Translations under genes and position numbers: made by a program
Notes under the pieces: model-generated
The model's input: the letters and a program-made list of their open reading frames with translations, nothing else
What the model was told of the DNA's origin: nothing
The model's database searches: none
DNA from: Pseudomonadales bacterium
GTDB lineage: Bacteria; Pseudomonadota; Gammaproteobacteria; Pseudomonadales; UBA7434
Reading direction: 5' to 3'
DNA length: 64,000 bases
Assembly (NCBI GenBank): GCA_028223755.1
Contig: JAOIUY010000001.1
Span: 48,001-112,000, forward strand
Shown here: positions 8,472 through 17,857 of the stretch, piece by piece
Numbering within the stretch: the first letter of the stretch is position 1
Layout: each line of letters opens with the position of its first letter

Positions 8472-10406
8472 ATGACCAAGCCACGCCAATACGACCGCTT
8501 TCCTGAACAGCGACCCATTACTCCGCTGCTCGACCAGGCACCCGTTCCCGAATTACTTCGCCAATTAAGCGAAGATCAACTCCCGCAGCTAGCTGACGAG
8601 TTACGCGAACATTTACTTTACTGTGTTGGCCAATCAGGTGGGCACTTTGGCGCAGGTCTTGGCGTAGTTGAATTGACCGTTGCTCTTCACTACTTGCTTG
8701 ATACCCCTCGCGATAAATTGGTTTGGGATGTTGGTCATCAAACCTATCCCCACAAAATTTTAACTGGCCGACGCGATGCTATGCACACCATGCGTCAGGC
8801 TGATGGCTTGTCGGGCTTCCCAAAACGCAAAGAGAGCGAGTTCGACACCTTTGGTGTTGGCCACTCAAGCACAAGCATAAGTGCCGCGTTAGGTATGGCG
8901 CTGGCGCATGAAGGCGAAGAACCTCCACGGCAATCAGTTGCCGTTATTGGCGATGGCGCAATGACAGCAGGTATGGTGTTTGAAGCACTTAATCATGCCG
9001 CCGATACCGATGCCAATATGCTGGTTATCCTCAACGATAATCAAATGTCGATTTCAAAAAACACTGGGGGCTTGGCCACCTACTTCTCCAAAATTTGGGC
9101 GAGTAAGACCTATATACACTTACGCGCAGGCTCTAAAAAAGTGCTCTCAAAAATCCCACCAGCTTGGGAGCTAGCCGCCCGTACCGAAGAACATATGAAA
9201 GGTATGGTCGCACCGGGTACTTTATTTGAAGAGTTAGGATTTAATTATATCGGTCCTCTTGATGGTCACGACTTATCGTCATTAGTGCCAACGCTACGCA
9301 ATATGTTAATGATGAAAGGGCCGCGTCTTTTACATATCAGCACCACCAAAGGCAAAGGCTTTGCACCTGCCGAAGCTGACCCTGTTGGTTATCATGCGGT
9401 TAACAAAATAGAAAAAACTGAAGCGAATAAAGCCACCCAAACAGATACTGTTAAAGCGCAAGAACAGCCTCAGATAAAAATAAAGAAAAAACCAAAGTAT
9501 CAAGATGTGTTTGGCGAATGGCTCTGCGATATGGCCGAGCAAGATGAAAATCTTATCGCCATTACACCCGCCATGTGTGAAGGTTCAGGCATGGTCGACT
9601 TTGCCAAACAATATCCCGAACGCTATCACGATGTTGCGATTGCTGAGCAGCATGCTGTTACGGTAGCCGGTGGACTCGCTTGCGAAGGTAAAAAACCCGT
9701 TGTTGCGATTTACTCAACTTTTTTACAGCGCGCCTATGATCAATTAATTCATGACGTCGCACTGCAAAACCTTGATGTGACATTTGGCATTGACCGCGCC
9801 GGCCTAGTCGGCGAAGACGGCCCCACTCATGCCGGTAGTTTTGACTTATCCTTTTTACGCTGCATACCTAACATGCTTGTGATGGCGCCGTCAGACGAAA
9901 ACGAAACACGACAATTACTTTATACAGGCTATCAATTTAATGGCCCTGCTGCTATTCGCTATCCGCGCGGCACTGGCCCCGGCACAACCATTGAGAAAAA
10001 CATGCAGGCACTGCCGATAGGCAAAGGCCTATTGCGTCGCAGTGGTAGCCGCGTAGCGATATTAAACTTTGGCACGCTATTACCTGCTGCACTGCAAGTA
10101 GCAGAAAAATTAGACTTTAGTGTTGCCGATATGCGTTTTGTGAAACCCATTGATGAATCATTAATTGATTCGCTAGCATCCAGTCACGATTTAATTGTTA
10201 CGCTAGAAGAAAACAGCATTCAAGGTGGCGCTGGCAGTGCGGTAACCGAATACTTAAATCAATCCAACCGCGTTGTACCCGTTATGCAATTAGGTCTACC
10301 GGATATTTTTGTTGACCACGGAAAGCACAGCGAATTATTAGCCGCTTGTGGTCTTGATCAACAGGGTATTGAATTGGCGATAAGCAAAAAATTAAACGCT
10401 TTATAA
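8472..10406 (+). CDS. dxs: 1-deoxy-D-xylulose-5-phosphate synthase
   Basis: First enzyme of the non-mevalonate isoprenoid pathway: TPP-dependent condensation of pyruvate and glyceraldehyde-3-phosphate, also feeding thiamine and pyridoxal synthesis. The 644-residue length is typical. The substrate-binding His lies in [11 protein letters not shown] and the TPP/Mg site in GDGAMTAGM with the partner Asn in ILNDNQMS. The catalytic Glu is in [13 protein letters not shown], within the pyrimidine-binding domain. A basic linker (KIKKKPKYQ) joins the domains. It lies 173 bases after ispA, and the ribosome site is weak. The product needs TPP, which the riboswitch operon starting near 11.8 kb would help supply. 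Confidence 0.97.
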   Translation: MTKPRQYDRFPEQRPITPLLDQAPVPELLRQLSEDQLPQLADELREHLLYCVGQSGGHFGAGLGVVELTVALHYLLDTPRDKLVWDVGHQTYPHKILTGRRDAMHTMRQADGLSGFPKRKESEFDTFGVGHSSTSISAALGMALAHEGEEPPRQSVAVIGDGAMTAGMVFEALNHAADTDANMLVILNDNQMSISKNTGGLATYFSKIWASKTYIHLRAGSKKVLSKIPPAWELAARTEEHMKGMVAPGTLFEELGFNYIGPLDGHDLSSLVPTLRNMLMMKGPRLLHISTTKGKGFAPAEADPVGYHAVNKIEKTEANKATQTDTVKAQEQPQIKIKKKPKYQDVFGEWLCDMAEQDENLIAITPAMCEGSGMVDFAKQYPERYHDVAIAEQHAVTVAGGLACEGKKPVVAIYSTFLQRAYDQLIHDVALQNLDVTFGIDRAGLVGEDGPTHAGSFDLSFLRCIPNMLVMAPSDENETRQLLYTGYQFNGPAAIRYPRGTGPGTTIEKNMQALPIGKGLLRRSGSRVAILNFGTLLPAALQVAEKLDFSVADMRFVKPIDESLIDSLASSHDLIVTLEENSIQGGAGSAVTEYLNQSNRVVPVMQLGLPDIFVDHGKHSELLAACGLDQQGIELAISKKLNAL

Positions 10407-10427
10407 AAAAGAAGTGATAAACCGAGC

Positions 10428-11021
10428 TTAATCGTCAGATAAAAGATGGCCTAACTTACCGGCTTTAGTATCTAAATATTTTTCATTGTGTGTCGTGCGG
10501 CCAGTCATAATAGCCAATCGTTCAACAACCTCCACACCCAAATTCTCTAGCGCAGATACTTTAACGGGATTGTTAGTCATTAACCGTAACTGGGTAATAC
10601 CTAGATGCGCAAGGATAGACTGGCAGATTGAGTAATCACGCAAGTCGGCATCAAAACCTAAATGTTCATTAGCTTCAACCGTATCGGCACCAGCATCTTG
10701 TAGCTTATAGGCCTTAACTTTATTCAACAAACCAATACCGCGGCCCTCTTGCTTAAGGTACAACAACACACCACGACCTTCTTTAGCAATAGCCTCTAAG
10801 CCGCGCTGTAATTGGGCACCACAGTCGCAGCGCAAACTGAACAAGGCATCGCCGGTTAGACACTCAGAGTGGACTCGCGCTAAGACAGGTGCTTGCGTTC
10901 CTACATCGCCCATTGATAAAGCAATATGCTCTTTCTGAGTTTCTGAATCTTGAAATCCATGCATCTCAAACTCGCCCCATCGGGTGGGAAGTTTGCAAGA
11001 TTCAATAAATTTAATAGCCAA
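10428..11021 (-). CDS. ribA: GTP cyclohydrolase II
   Basis: Opens GTP to 2,5-diamino-6-ribosylamino-4(3H)-pyrimidinone 5-phosphate, the first step of riboflavin synthesis. I place the start at TTG 11021: AGGAG lies seven to eight bases upstream and the translation begins MAIKFIESCKLPT, the classic RibA N-terminus, giving 197 residues. The longer ATG reading to 11141 adds a hydrophobic segment with no family support. The zinc-binding cysteines are present in SECLTGDALFSLRCDCG, as are the catalytic LKQEGRGIGL and the terminal segment NEKYLDTKAGKLGH. It is separate from the main rib operon, and it is needed because the cyclohydrolase-like domain of RibBA here looks inactive. Confidence 0.95.
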   Translation of the reverse strand: MAIKFIESCKLPTRWGEFEMHGFQDSETQKEHIALSMGDVGTQAPVLARVHSECLTGDALFSLRCDCGAQLQRGLEAIAKEGRGVLLYLKQEGRGIGLLNKVKAYKLQDAGADTVEANEHLGFDADLRDYSICQSILAHLGITQLRLMTNNPVKVSALENLGVEVVERLAIMTGRTTHNEKYLDTKAGKLGHLLSDD

Positions 11022-11265
11022 TAAAGAGCTCCTAATTAGCGCTGAGATCAATTCATTATATAGAAGGCCGGCGATTCTACCATGCTGGCGGAAATATGCG
11101 ACCGAGACCAGGGCAACAAGAAGCGCAATAACCGCTGCCAATTGAGCTATTAGCGATTAATTAATAAGGTTTAACGTAGTGAGTACGGCATATTGTGTCG
11201 CCTAGATCATCGGGTTGGCCGGGATCTAATAATAAGGCGATTTTAAATTTTTAGATTCAAAACAC

Positions 11266-11709
11266 CTAATCCAAAGAGACATTCAAAGTAGAAGGCAAAG
11301 TTAGAATATAGGCTTTAATTTCATCACGCACTCGCCGGTAATGCACCATCCCCTCTTCTTCTGTTGCTTCTTGCGCTGCCAATTTTGGCGGGTCGTCAAA
11401 TCCTTTATGGATACGTTGCGTCCTAGTGGCAAGTACGGGACAAGTTTCATCGGCATGACCGCAAACTGTCACAATATAATCCAAGTTATCGGCATCCAAC
11501 TCATCAAGTGTGTTACTGCTATGGCTGGTAATATCAATGCCAATTTCCTGCATAGCCTTAACGGCAAAAGGATTTAGGCCATGTTTTTCTATGCCCGCAG
11601 AAGAGAACTCAATCGTATCGCCACAAAAGTGGCGGCCAAGGCCTTCTGCCATTTGGCTACGACAAGAATTGCCGGTACAAAGAAAAAGTAGCTGGGTTTT
11701 ACTGCTCAT
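11266..11709 (-). CDS. arsC: Arsenate reductase, thioredoxin-coupled (low-molecular-weight phosphatase fold)
   Basis: Reduces arsenate to arsenite for export. The P-loop CTGNSCRSQ is at residues 11-19 with the nucleophile Cys11, and the second and third redox cysteines are Cys83 and Cys90 in VCGHADETCP. This three-cysteine set marks thioredoxin-linked ArsC (Bacillus/pI258 type) rather than a protein tyrosine phosphatase. I choose ATG 11709 (MSSKTQ, 147 residues); ATG 11721 would add MEKI. No arsR or arsenite pump is adjacent, and arsH lies about 30 kb away, so arsenic genes are scattered here. Confidence 0.88.
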   Translation of the reverse strand: MSSKTQLLFLCTGNSCRSQMAEGLGRHFCGDTIEFSSAGIEKHGLNPFAVKAMQEIGIDITSHSSNTLDELDADNLDYIVTVCGHADETCPVLATRTQRIHKGFDDPPKLAAQEATEEEGMVHYRRVRDEIKAYILTLPSTLNVSLD

Positions 11710-11833
11710 AATTTTTTCCATTACTGATTATATTTAAATATGGATCTATTCCATCATGATCTAACAGTCGCTATTATTTCGCAACAATCAATACTAGCCA
11801 ATTAATCAATGCACCCGTAAAATATCAACCTCA

Positions 11834-11932
11834 TCCTGAGGGGTGGCTTTTATAAAAGCCTGAGATGCCATGAAGTGTTTTACTTTGGCGAACCCTTGAA
11901 CCTGATCCGGTTAGTACCGGCGTAGGAATAGG
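11834..11932 (+). promoter_or_regulatory. TPP riboswitch (THI element)
   Basis: The conserved parts of the thiamine pyrophosphate aptamer are all readable in order: GAGGGGTGGC near 11839, CTGAGATG near 11860, ACCCTTGAACCTGATC near 11892, and GGTTAGTACCGGCGTAGGAA near 11909. It precedes the TonB receptor gene by about 85 bases and so would control the whole operon from 12019 to 17095. Between aptamer and start, GAGTC (11942-11946) can pair with GACTC just after the Shine-Dalgarno (12012-12016), hinting at control of translation initiation; that part is inference. Confidence 0.93.
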
Positions 11933-12018
11933 AGTTTTTCAGAGTCGTTATACTCATCGTGTGCGCTCTACCTTTCCCTCGTTCCACTACCGGGTTTTCA
12001 TTTTTCTTGGAGACTCGA

Positions 12019-14136
12019 ATGTTTTTCAATTTCAAACCCTGTTTATCAAGCTGTCTTGCTTCAGCAATGTTAAGTACAGTTGCTTATGCAAATACCACTA
12101 TTGAAGAAATCACTGTTGAATCAACGCTTACACCTATTAGCTGGAAGCAAGCCAGCTCTGGCCTCAGCATCATTGATGCCAATGCAATCAAAAACAATAA
12201 CGCTACTTTTATTGCTGATATTTTAACTCAAGCACCCAATGTTAATTTTTCGAGTGGTGCTTCTCGTGGCCGTTTTTTTCAAATTCGAGGCAGCGGCGAA
12301 CGTAGTCAATTTATAGATCCTATCAACCCATCAGTTGGTGTAAGTATTGATGGTATAGACTTCAGTGGCGCAGCCAATGTCGCCGGCCTGTTTGATATTC
12401 GACGAGTTGAAATTTTACGCGGCCCCCAAGGTACTGCTTTTGGTACCAATGCATCAGCTGGGCTTATCAATATTCTTTCTAACGACCCAAGTGATGAGTA
12501 CTCAACAACATTGAGCGGCTCAATCGGCTCTGTCTCTGGTAATAAAGGCGAAATCGATAGCTATCGATCAGGCGCTGTTATCAATGGCGCATTATCCGAC
12601 TCGCTTAATGGTCGACTAGCCCTCCAAAAAATCGAGAACGATGGTTTTACAAACAACCTTTTTCTTAATAGAGATGACACTACAAAAATTGATGAAGCTA
12701 CTGCTCGCGCAAAGCTTCACTGGCAAGCAAATGATGATTTAGTGATAAAAACCACTTTGTTATATAGCGATGTAGATAATGGCTACGATGGGTTCACACT
12801 AGATAACGTCAGAGACACCATCACTGATGAACCTGGGTTCGATCGACAAGAAACCACAGCATTTATCATTAGCTCCGATTATACGCTTGGCAATAATCGT
12901 CATTGGATTTTGAATGTTAGCCATGCCGATGCAAAAGTTGACTATGGCTATGATGAAGACTGGACTTTCACAGGTATTCACCCTAGTGGCTATACCAGCT
13001 TTGATCGCTATTTTCGTGAAATTAACAACACGACAATTGATACGCGCTTAGTCAGTGATATTAATGATGATATTCAATGGACTAGCGGCTTATACTTCCG
13101 CGATCAAACTGTTGAGTTAGAACGCACTTACAGCTTCGACTCACCCTTCCTTAGTGAATATCAGACAACACATGTCGCTGCCTATGGTGAAATTAGTTTC
13201 GATACTAGCGAGGCGCTAAACATCACCATCGGCGCTAGAGTTGAAGACTTTGAAGCTGACTATAAGGATAATCGCAACGAAACTTCTGCACCAACGGAAA
13301 CACTATGGGGCGGTCATATTTCTGCTAACTATCGTTTGAGTAATGAACTCGCATTATTTTCACGATTATCAAAAGGTTTTAAAGCAGCCGGTGTTAATAG
13401 TGAAAATGGTAACGTCATCCCAGCAAACAATAGCACTTATGATACGGAGTCACTATATAACGCCGAAATAGGTGCAAATTTTGGTAGTGCCGATGGCTCT
13501 TTAGTGGGACAACTAACTGCGTTTTATCAAGAGCGCCATGATGCTCAGATCAAACAATCTTTAGCACTTTCACAAGCAAACAATGGCAGCTGCCCTTGTG
13601 ACTTTGAAGACTTTATCGATAACGCGAACGAAACTGAGCATTTTGGCATTGAACTTGAAGGTCGCTACCAACTAGCAAGCAACATTCAGTTATTCGCAAG
13701 CGCTGGCTACCTCAAGACCGAATTCAGTGATTATATTCGTATTAGTGAAGGTTTATCTGATGAGGAATTTATCGAGAATCTAAATGGACGACAAGTAGCT
13801 AACGCTCCAGAATACCAGTACGCCATTGGCACTGACTGGAGTATCAACGAAAATTTATCTTTATGGCTGCAAGTTGAAGGTCGCGATGACTATTTCTTTT
13901 CTAACCGCCATGAACTTCGCTCTCAAAGTTATACTTTGTTAAATTCCACATTAAGCTATCAGCGTGATAATTGGGAAATAGCACTTTGGGGTAAAAATTT
14001 AGCAAACGAAGACTACAGCGTAAGAGGCTTTGGTTCTTTTGGTAACGATCCCCGTAATGGCTACACAACCGAACCGTACTTTCAGTTTGGCATGCCTCGC
14101 GAAGTCGGTATATCAGCCAGTATCCGTTTCGATTAA
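12019..14136 (+). CDS. TonB-dependent outer-membrane receptor, probably for thiamine
   Basis: Energy-coupled outer-membrane transporter. ATG 12019 follows TTGGAGA with good spacing and opens a signal peptide (MFFNFKPCLSSCLASAML ending VAYA); an upstream ATG at 11959 would bury the signal behind 20 extra residues. After cleavage a TonB-box-like TIEEITVES appears, then the plug domain (ADILTQAPNVNF, RRVEILRGPQGTAFGTNASAG) and a beta-barrel of about 560 residues ending VGISASIRFD. The TPP riboswitch directly upstream and the thiamine permease downstream point to thiamine or a phosphate ester as substrate, an inference from context. Full length, no frameshift. Confidence 0.9.
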   Translation: MFFNFKPCLSSCLASAMLSTVAYANTTIEEITVESTLTPISWKQASSGLSIIDANAIKNNNATFIADILTQAPNVNFSSGASRGRFFQIRGSGERSQFIDPINPSVGVSIDGIDFSGAANVAGLFDIRRVEILRGPQGTAFGTNASAGLINILSNDPSDEYSTTLSGSIGSVSGNKGEIDSYRSGAVINGALSDSLNGRLALQKIENDGFTNNLFLNRDDTTKIDEATARAKLHWQANDDLVIKTTLLYSDVDNGYDGFTLDNVRDTITDEPGFDRQETTAFIISSDYTLGNNRHWILNVSHADAKVDYGYDEDWTFTGIHPSGYTSFDRYFREINNTTIDTRLVSDINDDIQWTSGLYFRDQTVELERTYSFDSPFLSEYQTTHVAAYGEISFDTSEALNITIGARVEDFEADYKDNRNETSAPTETLWGGHISANYRLSNELALFSRLSKGFKAAGVNSENGNVIPANNSTYDTESLYNAEIGANFGSADGSLVGQLTAFYQERHDAQIKQSLALSQANNGSCPCDFEDFIDNANETEHFGIELEGRYQLASNIQLFASAGYLKTEFSDYIRISEGLSDEEFIENLNGRQVANAPEYQYAIGTDWSINENLSLWLQVEGRDDYFFSNRHELRSQSYTLLNSTLSYQRDNWEIALWGKNLANEDYSVRGFGSFGNDPRNGYTTEPYFQFGMPREVGISASIRFD

Positions 14137-14157
14137 TCATTAAAACAGGAATCACTT

Positions 14158-14406
14158 ATGAATATCACTGCCGAGCTAAGCCTATATCCTCTAACAGGTG
14201 ACTATGTGCCAACTATCCAAGCGTATATTGATGAACTCAATACTATCGATGGCTTAGAGGTACGCACCCATGCTTTAAGTACCGAAGTATTTGGTGAATA
14301 CTCGGCAGTGATGTTAGCGATTCAAAATGCAACACATACCGTTTTTTGTGCCGACCCAGCAGCTGTATTAGTTGCGAAATTTCTTAATCGAGATCGTCGC
14401 GGCTAA
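14158..14406 (+). CDS. YkoF-like thiamine/HMP-binding domain protein
   Basis: An 82-residue single-domain protein that resembles the YkoF-type thiamine and hydroxymethylpyrimidine-binding domain (ACT/MTH1187-like ferredoxin fold). The first strand AELSLYPLTGDYVP and the motif THALSTEVFGEYSAV are those I associate with the family. YkoF in Bacillus has two such domains and binds thiamine; this one has only one, so a dimer is expected. There is no signal peptide, so it is cytoplasmic. AGGAATC precedes the ATG. Its place in the riboswitch operon supports binding of thiamine or HMP; the exact ligand is inference. Confidence 0.75.
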   Translation: MNITAELSLYPLTGDYVPTIQAYIDELNTIDGLEVRTHALSTEVFGEYSAVMLAIQNATHTVFCADPAAVLVAKFLNRDRRG

Positions 14407-14507
14407 ACGCTTTGTTAACAATTAATGGTTTAGTTTATTTTTAGTTAATGTAATGTATATCGCTAATTACAGTTGATAGAAGTCGGTTAAAAGGCAGGAA
14501 GGATTAC

Positions 14508-15161
14508 ATGCTACTCAATATCTGGGCAGAACTTAGCGTTTACTCAATACCTGAAATTATTGCTGTATTCACTAATTTAACCTACGTAATACTTGCATCC
14601 AGAGAGCATCGTGGTTGCTGGCCGGCTGCTATTATTGGCTCTAGCATTTATGTCTTAGTTTTCTTTCAATACAAACTCTATATGGATTCGGCACTCAATA
14701 TATTTTATGTCGTGATGGCTGTTTATGGCTGGTTAATGTGGAAAAGCAATGCGCTCGAAGCCGATTTGGTTAGCCCAAACTTAAATAAAAAAACGGTCAT
14801 TAAGCAATGGCGATGTACAAATCATATCAACGCTATCGCACTGATTATATTACTCTCCGCTATATCTGGATTTTATTTAGATAACTATACCGATGCCGCC
14901 TTCCCCTACTTCGACTCACTAACGACATGGTCAAGTTTTTTAGCAACATGGATGGTAGTGAATAAAATTCTCGAAAACTGGCTCTATTGGATCGTCATCG
15001 ATGCCGCATCGATCTATCTTTATATCAATAAAGAATTATATTTTACGGCTGTATTGTTTGCACTCTACGTTGTCATTGCGACATATGGCTATTTTCATTG
15101 GAAAAAACTCCATCAAAAAAATAACCATCAAGATGCCGATAAATTAGCGGCAACATATTAA
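14508..15161 (+). CDS. pnuT: PnuC-family thiamine transporter (PnuT)
   Basis: Inner-membrane facilitator of the PnuC vitamin transporter family, which takes up unphosphorylated vitamins and relies on a cytoplasmic kinase for trapping. About 217 residues with seven hydrophobic segments. The last half has the family pattern: Trp-rich WSSFLATWMVVNKILENW, then the Tyr/Trp segment LYWIVIDAASIYLYINK and GYFHWKK. A strong ribosome site (AGGAAGG) precedes ATG 14508. The TPP riboswitch and the kinase gene four bases downstream support thiamine (PnuT) rather than nicotinamide riboside (PnuC). The 101-base gap before it holds no recognised element. Confidence 0.85.
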   Translation: MLLNIWAELSVYSIPEIIAVFTNLTYVILASREHRGCWPAAIIGSSIYVLVFFQYKLYMDSALNIFYVVMAVYGWLMWKSNALEADLVSPNLNKKTVIKQWRCTNHINAIALIILLSAISGFYLDNYTDAAFPYFDSLTTWSSFLATWMVVNKILENWLYWIVIDAASIYLYINKELYFTAVLFALYVVIATYGYFHWKKLHQKNNHQDADKLAATY

Positions 15162-15165
15162 ATAT

Positions 15166-15987
15166 ATGCCTCCAAATAATTCGGGTGCCGAACACTATTT
15201 AAATCAATGGCCACAATGGGAATTAAATCTCACTGAGTCTCCGACTGTCGAACAAAAATTACATGGCAGCATCAACAACCAAAGTTATTTGATCAACGGT
15301 AACGGTCAGCGCTGGATACTCCGCATCCACCATCATAATCCGCTTTACTCGGCAAATCGGCAACAAGAACACCAAACCCAGCATGCCGTAAATCAATTAG
15401 GTACTGCGCCAAAAATTGTTTACCAGCATCCTGCTGGTGATTATCGAATTAGTGAATATATTGAAGGAAAAACCTTAAACGAGCTGGCCGCTATTACCGA
15501 AGAGCAAGTCACACTACTTTGTAACACACTTAAAAAATTTCATACTATCAATCTAGATATCCCCAACTTTAGTTATTCCGATTGCATAAAACAGTATTGG
15601 CAAGCCATTAACAATAAAGTACAAATCACTAATATCAATGTGATAAGCGAATATAAGGACATGCTGGATTTGTGCGAAACCTACCAGCAGCATTACGGAC
15701 AGCAGCGTGTACTTTGCCATAATGATTTAAATGCCAGTAATATCTTACTCACTAACGGGACAAGAGAAGACGATGCGCGCTTTATTATTATCGACTGGGA
15801 ATTTTCAGGTGGCGGCATTGCCAGTATGGATTTTGCCGACTTAGCCACCGAACTCAACATTGATATTCATCGAATGTCGGCATTATCCGATATATCAGCA
15901 GATGAACTGATTACCGCACAGACAATATACCGTTATACTTGCAAGATATATAATCATGCTAGCGAGCTGAACAATCTAACCCTGTAA
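15166..15987 (+). CDS. APH/choline-kinase-fold phosphotransferase, probable thiamine kinase
   Basis: A 273-residue kinase of the aminoglycoside phosphotransferase/choline kinase fold. The N-lobe shows LHGSINNQSYLI and a Lys/Arg strand. The catalytic Brenner motif HNDLNASN is at 185-192 (His185, Asp187) and the metal-binding Asp210 is in IIDWE. In this operon the simplest role is phosphorylation of imported thiamine to TMP, as ThiK does in enterics, trapping it for ThiL (encoded at 19.2-20.2 kb). A different vitamin-related alcohol as substrate is possible. It begins four bases after the pnuT stop with no obvious Shine-Dalgarno, so translation may be coupled. Confidence 0.75.
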   Translation: MPPNNSGAEHYLNQWPQWELNLTESPTVEQKLHGSINNQSYLINGNGQRWILRIHHHNPLYSANRQQEHQTQHAVNQLGTAPKIVYQHPAGDYRISEYIEGKTLNELAAITEEQVTLLCNTLKKFHTINLDIPNFSYSDCIKQYWQAINNKVQITNINVISEYKDMLDLCETYQQHYGQQRVLCHNDLNASNILLTNGTREDDARFIIIDWEFSGGGIASMDFADLATELNIDIHRMSALSDISADELITAQTIYRYTCKIYNHASELNNLTL

Positions 15988-16003
15988 TACGAAATTAACC
16001 TCC

Positions 16004-17095
16004 ATGGCCGAATTTAGTCAACAAGAATACTTGCGCTACAACCGGCATATACAGTTGCCCGGCGTTGGTATTGATGGCCAACTTAAATTAAAAAGTGCAC
16101 GAGTACTGATTGTAGGGTGTGGCGGATTAGGCGCACCCGTAAGTTTGTATTTAGCTGCCGCAGGGCTTGGCAACATTACCTTAATCGATGGAGATAGCGT
16201 TGAGCTAAGCAATCTGCAACGGCAGATTACATTTTCTGAAAAAGATATTGGAAAAAATAAAGCCCTATGTACTCAACAGCGACTTCAGCAGTTAAATAGC
16301 GATATTCAAGTTGATGCTATTGATCAAGCTCTGTCAGTCGATAATGCCGAAGCCCTTATTCAATCGGCAGACCTTGTTCTCGATTGCACTGATAATTTTC
16401 CGGCACGCTATTTAATTAATGACCTTTGCAAAATAAACGATACACCTTGGATTTATGCCAGCGTTTATCAGCAAAGCGGCCAATGCGCGCTTTTCACACC
16501 GCAGGAAAGTTGCTTTCGCTGCTTATTCCCCAGCCCACCCAAAGGCGAACTCGACTGCAATGCAGCAGGTGTATTAGGCGTATTACCTGGATTATTAGGC
16601 ACACTGCAAGCTACCGAAGCATTAAAGTATTTAGCCGATATACCCTGCTCAAGCGTTAATACTTTATTGCTGGTTGAAACCAGTGATATGCATTTTCAAA
16701 AGATCACATTACAAAAAGACAGCAACTGTATACTTTGCAGTGACGATAACCCTGTGTTTAACCCATCAAATAACGATTACAAACTGCACTGCAGCGCAGC
16801 AGAAAAATCAATATCGAGTATTAGCGCAGCCGACTTTGAACAATGGTCGCAACGTGACGATATTATTTTAATTGATATTAGAGAACAGCATGAACGCGAT
16901 GCCTTTAATCTTGGTGGTGAACATATCCCCGCCGACCAACTCTTATCATCAATTGCCGATAAGGTAGAAAACAAAACTGCTCTTCTCTATTGTCAATCAG
17001 GAGTAAGAAGCCAAAAAGCCTGCGAATTATTATTAGGGAAAAATATTAAGGCATTATCAGTTGCGGGTGGTATTACAGAAATCATTCGTCAATGA
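16004..17095 (+). CDS. ThiF/MoeB-type adenylyltransferase with C-terminal rhodanese domain
   Basis: E1-like enzyme fused to a sulfurtransferase. Residues 1-245 form the adenylyltransferase: the ATP loop VGCGGLGAP at 37-45, the segment SNLQRQITF, the catalytic Asp in DCTDNFPAR, and a zinc site from CFRC and CILC. Residues 265-363 form a rhodanese domain with active Cys330 in CQSGVRS. Such fusions activate the C-terminal Gly-Gly of ThiS or MoaD and deliver sulfur. Its position last in a TPP-controlled operon suggests thiazole sulfur chemistry, but no thiS, thiG or moaD lies in the window, so MoeB-like activity cannot be excluded. Full length, 363 residues. Confidence 0.85.
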   Translation: MAEFSQQEYLRYNRHIQLPGVGIDGQLKLKSARVLIVGCGGLGAPVSLYLAAAGLGNITLIDGDSVELSNLQRQITFSEKDIGKNKALCTQQRLQQLNSDIQVDAIDQALSVDNAEALIQSADLVLDCTDNFPARYLINDLCKINDTPWIYASVYQQSGQCALFTPQESCFRCLFPSPPKGELDCNAAGVLGVLPGLLGTLQATEALKYLADIPCSSVNTLLLVETSDMHFQKITLQKDSNCILCSDDNPVFNPSNNDYKLHCSAAEKSISSISAADFEQWSQRDDIILIDIREQHERDAFNLGGEHIPADQLLSSIADKVENKTALLYCQSGVRSQKACELLLGKNIKALSVAGGITEIIRQ

Positions 17096-17097
17096 AT

Positions 17098-17131
17098 AAA
17101 AAAGGCCAGCTTATCAATTAACAAGCTGGCC
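17098..17131 (-). terminator. Rho-independent terminator of the outer-membrane protein gene
   Basis: A perfect nine-base stem GGCCAGCTT/AAGCTGGCC (17104-17112 and 17123-17131) with a ten-base loop. On the minus strand it is followed by a run of six T (complement of 17098-17103), so it ends the gene at 17162-17857; the stem could also stop the convergent thiamine operon, though its plus-strand side lacks a T-run. Confidence 0.85.
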
Positions 17132-17161
17132 AACAGAACTGTAAAAGACAACAACAAAAAA

Positions 17162-17857
17162 TTAAAAACGATAAAACAAACCTAAAGAAACTACTGGATA
17201 CAAATCAAATTCATCCGCATCTTCTTGCAACTCTTGCTCTTCCCGCTCAACTTCATCTAACAGCAATTGGTTGTCCGATAATGTACCGCCAACCGTTTGC
17301 AAACTCACTTCTGGCTGTCCCTGAAAAACCACACCCAAATCAAACACAACACTAAAACCGTCTGCAATTGCTCGTCCCCAACCAAAACCTAAATAAGGCG
17401 CGTAAGAATCAAAACTAATATCACCTTCTAAACGACCAACTTCAGCACTGGTAAAAACCGTATCGCCTACTTCAAGCGTCAGTCCATTAATATCGCTTTG
17501 TGCATAAATTTCATTATCATTAATCAATGCGCCTGTTGTTAAACGGAAACCGCCACCAAATACATGCCAATCAATAAGCAGGCTAGTACTACTAAACTCA
17601 AAATCATAATCGTAATCAACGCCATCAGTTTCACCATCAAAACTTTGTGATGCCGCATTATGGGTAATTCTTAAATTAAGGTTCTCGCTCATCGATTGAG
17701 ATAGAGCGACTTGATAACCTAGCGCTCCGCCACCTATAGCTATTGCGGTGCCTGCATAACTGTTCGATGAGTTTACGGCTGATACAGCCAACAATACTGA
17801 TATGCTCAGTAGCTTCAAAGCTGACTTTAATTTTTTCTTTAAAAGGTTATTCGACAT
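17162..17857 (-). CDS. Outer-membrane beta-barrel protein of unknown function
   Basis: 231 residues with a basic N-terminus (LLKKKLKSALK), a hydrophobic signal core (LLSISVLLAVSAV) and a likely cleavage after SNSYA. The mature part alternates hydrophobic and polar residues in strand-like blocks (LNLRITHNAAS, FSSTSLLIDWHVFGGGFRLTTG, YAPYLGFGWGRA, FDLYPVVSLGLFYRF) and ends in Tyr-Arg-Phe, the C-terminal aromatic signature read by BAM. An acidic loop (EVEREEQELQEDADEFD) lies before the last strand. Short eight-stranded barrel size. GGAG precedes the ATG with good spacing. I cannot name a function; it stands alone with its own terminator, convergent to the thiamine operon. Confidence 0.75.
   Translation of the reverse strand: MSNNLLKKKLKSALKLLSISVLLAVSAVNSSNSYAGTAIAIGGGALGYQVALSQSMSENLNLRITHNAASQSFDGETDGVDYDYDFEFSSTSLLIDWHVFGGGFRLTTGALINDNEIYAQSDINGLTLEVGDTVFTSAEVGRLEGDISFDSYAPYLGFGWGRAIADGFSVVFDLGVVFQGQPEVSLQTVGGTLSDNQLLLDEVEREEQELQEDADEFDLYPVVSLGLFYRF

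Noticed and set aside
11022-11141. Longer RibA from an ATG at 11141
   Set aside because: It adds a hydrophobic 40-residue lead not found in RibA. TTG 11021 has AGGAG at ideal distance and gives the normal N-terminus.
11266-11709. Protein tyrosine phosphatase instead of ArsC
   Set aside because: The second and third redox cysteines (Cys83, Cys90) are present in VCGHADETCP, as expected for thioredoxin-linked arsenate reductase.
11959-12018. Upstream ATG for the thiamine receptor
   Set aside because: It would push the signal peptide 20 residues inward; ATG 12019 has the better ribosome site.
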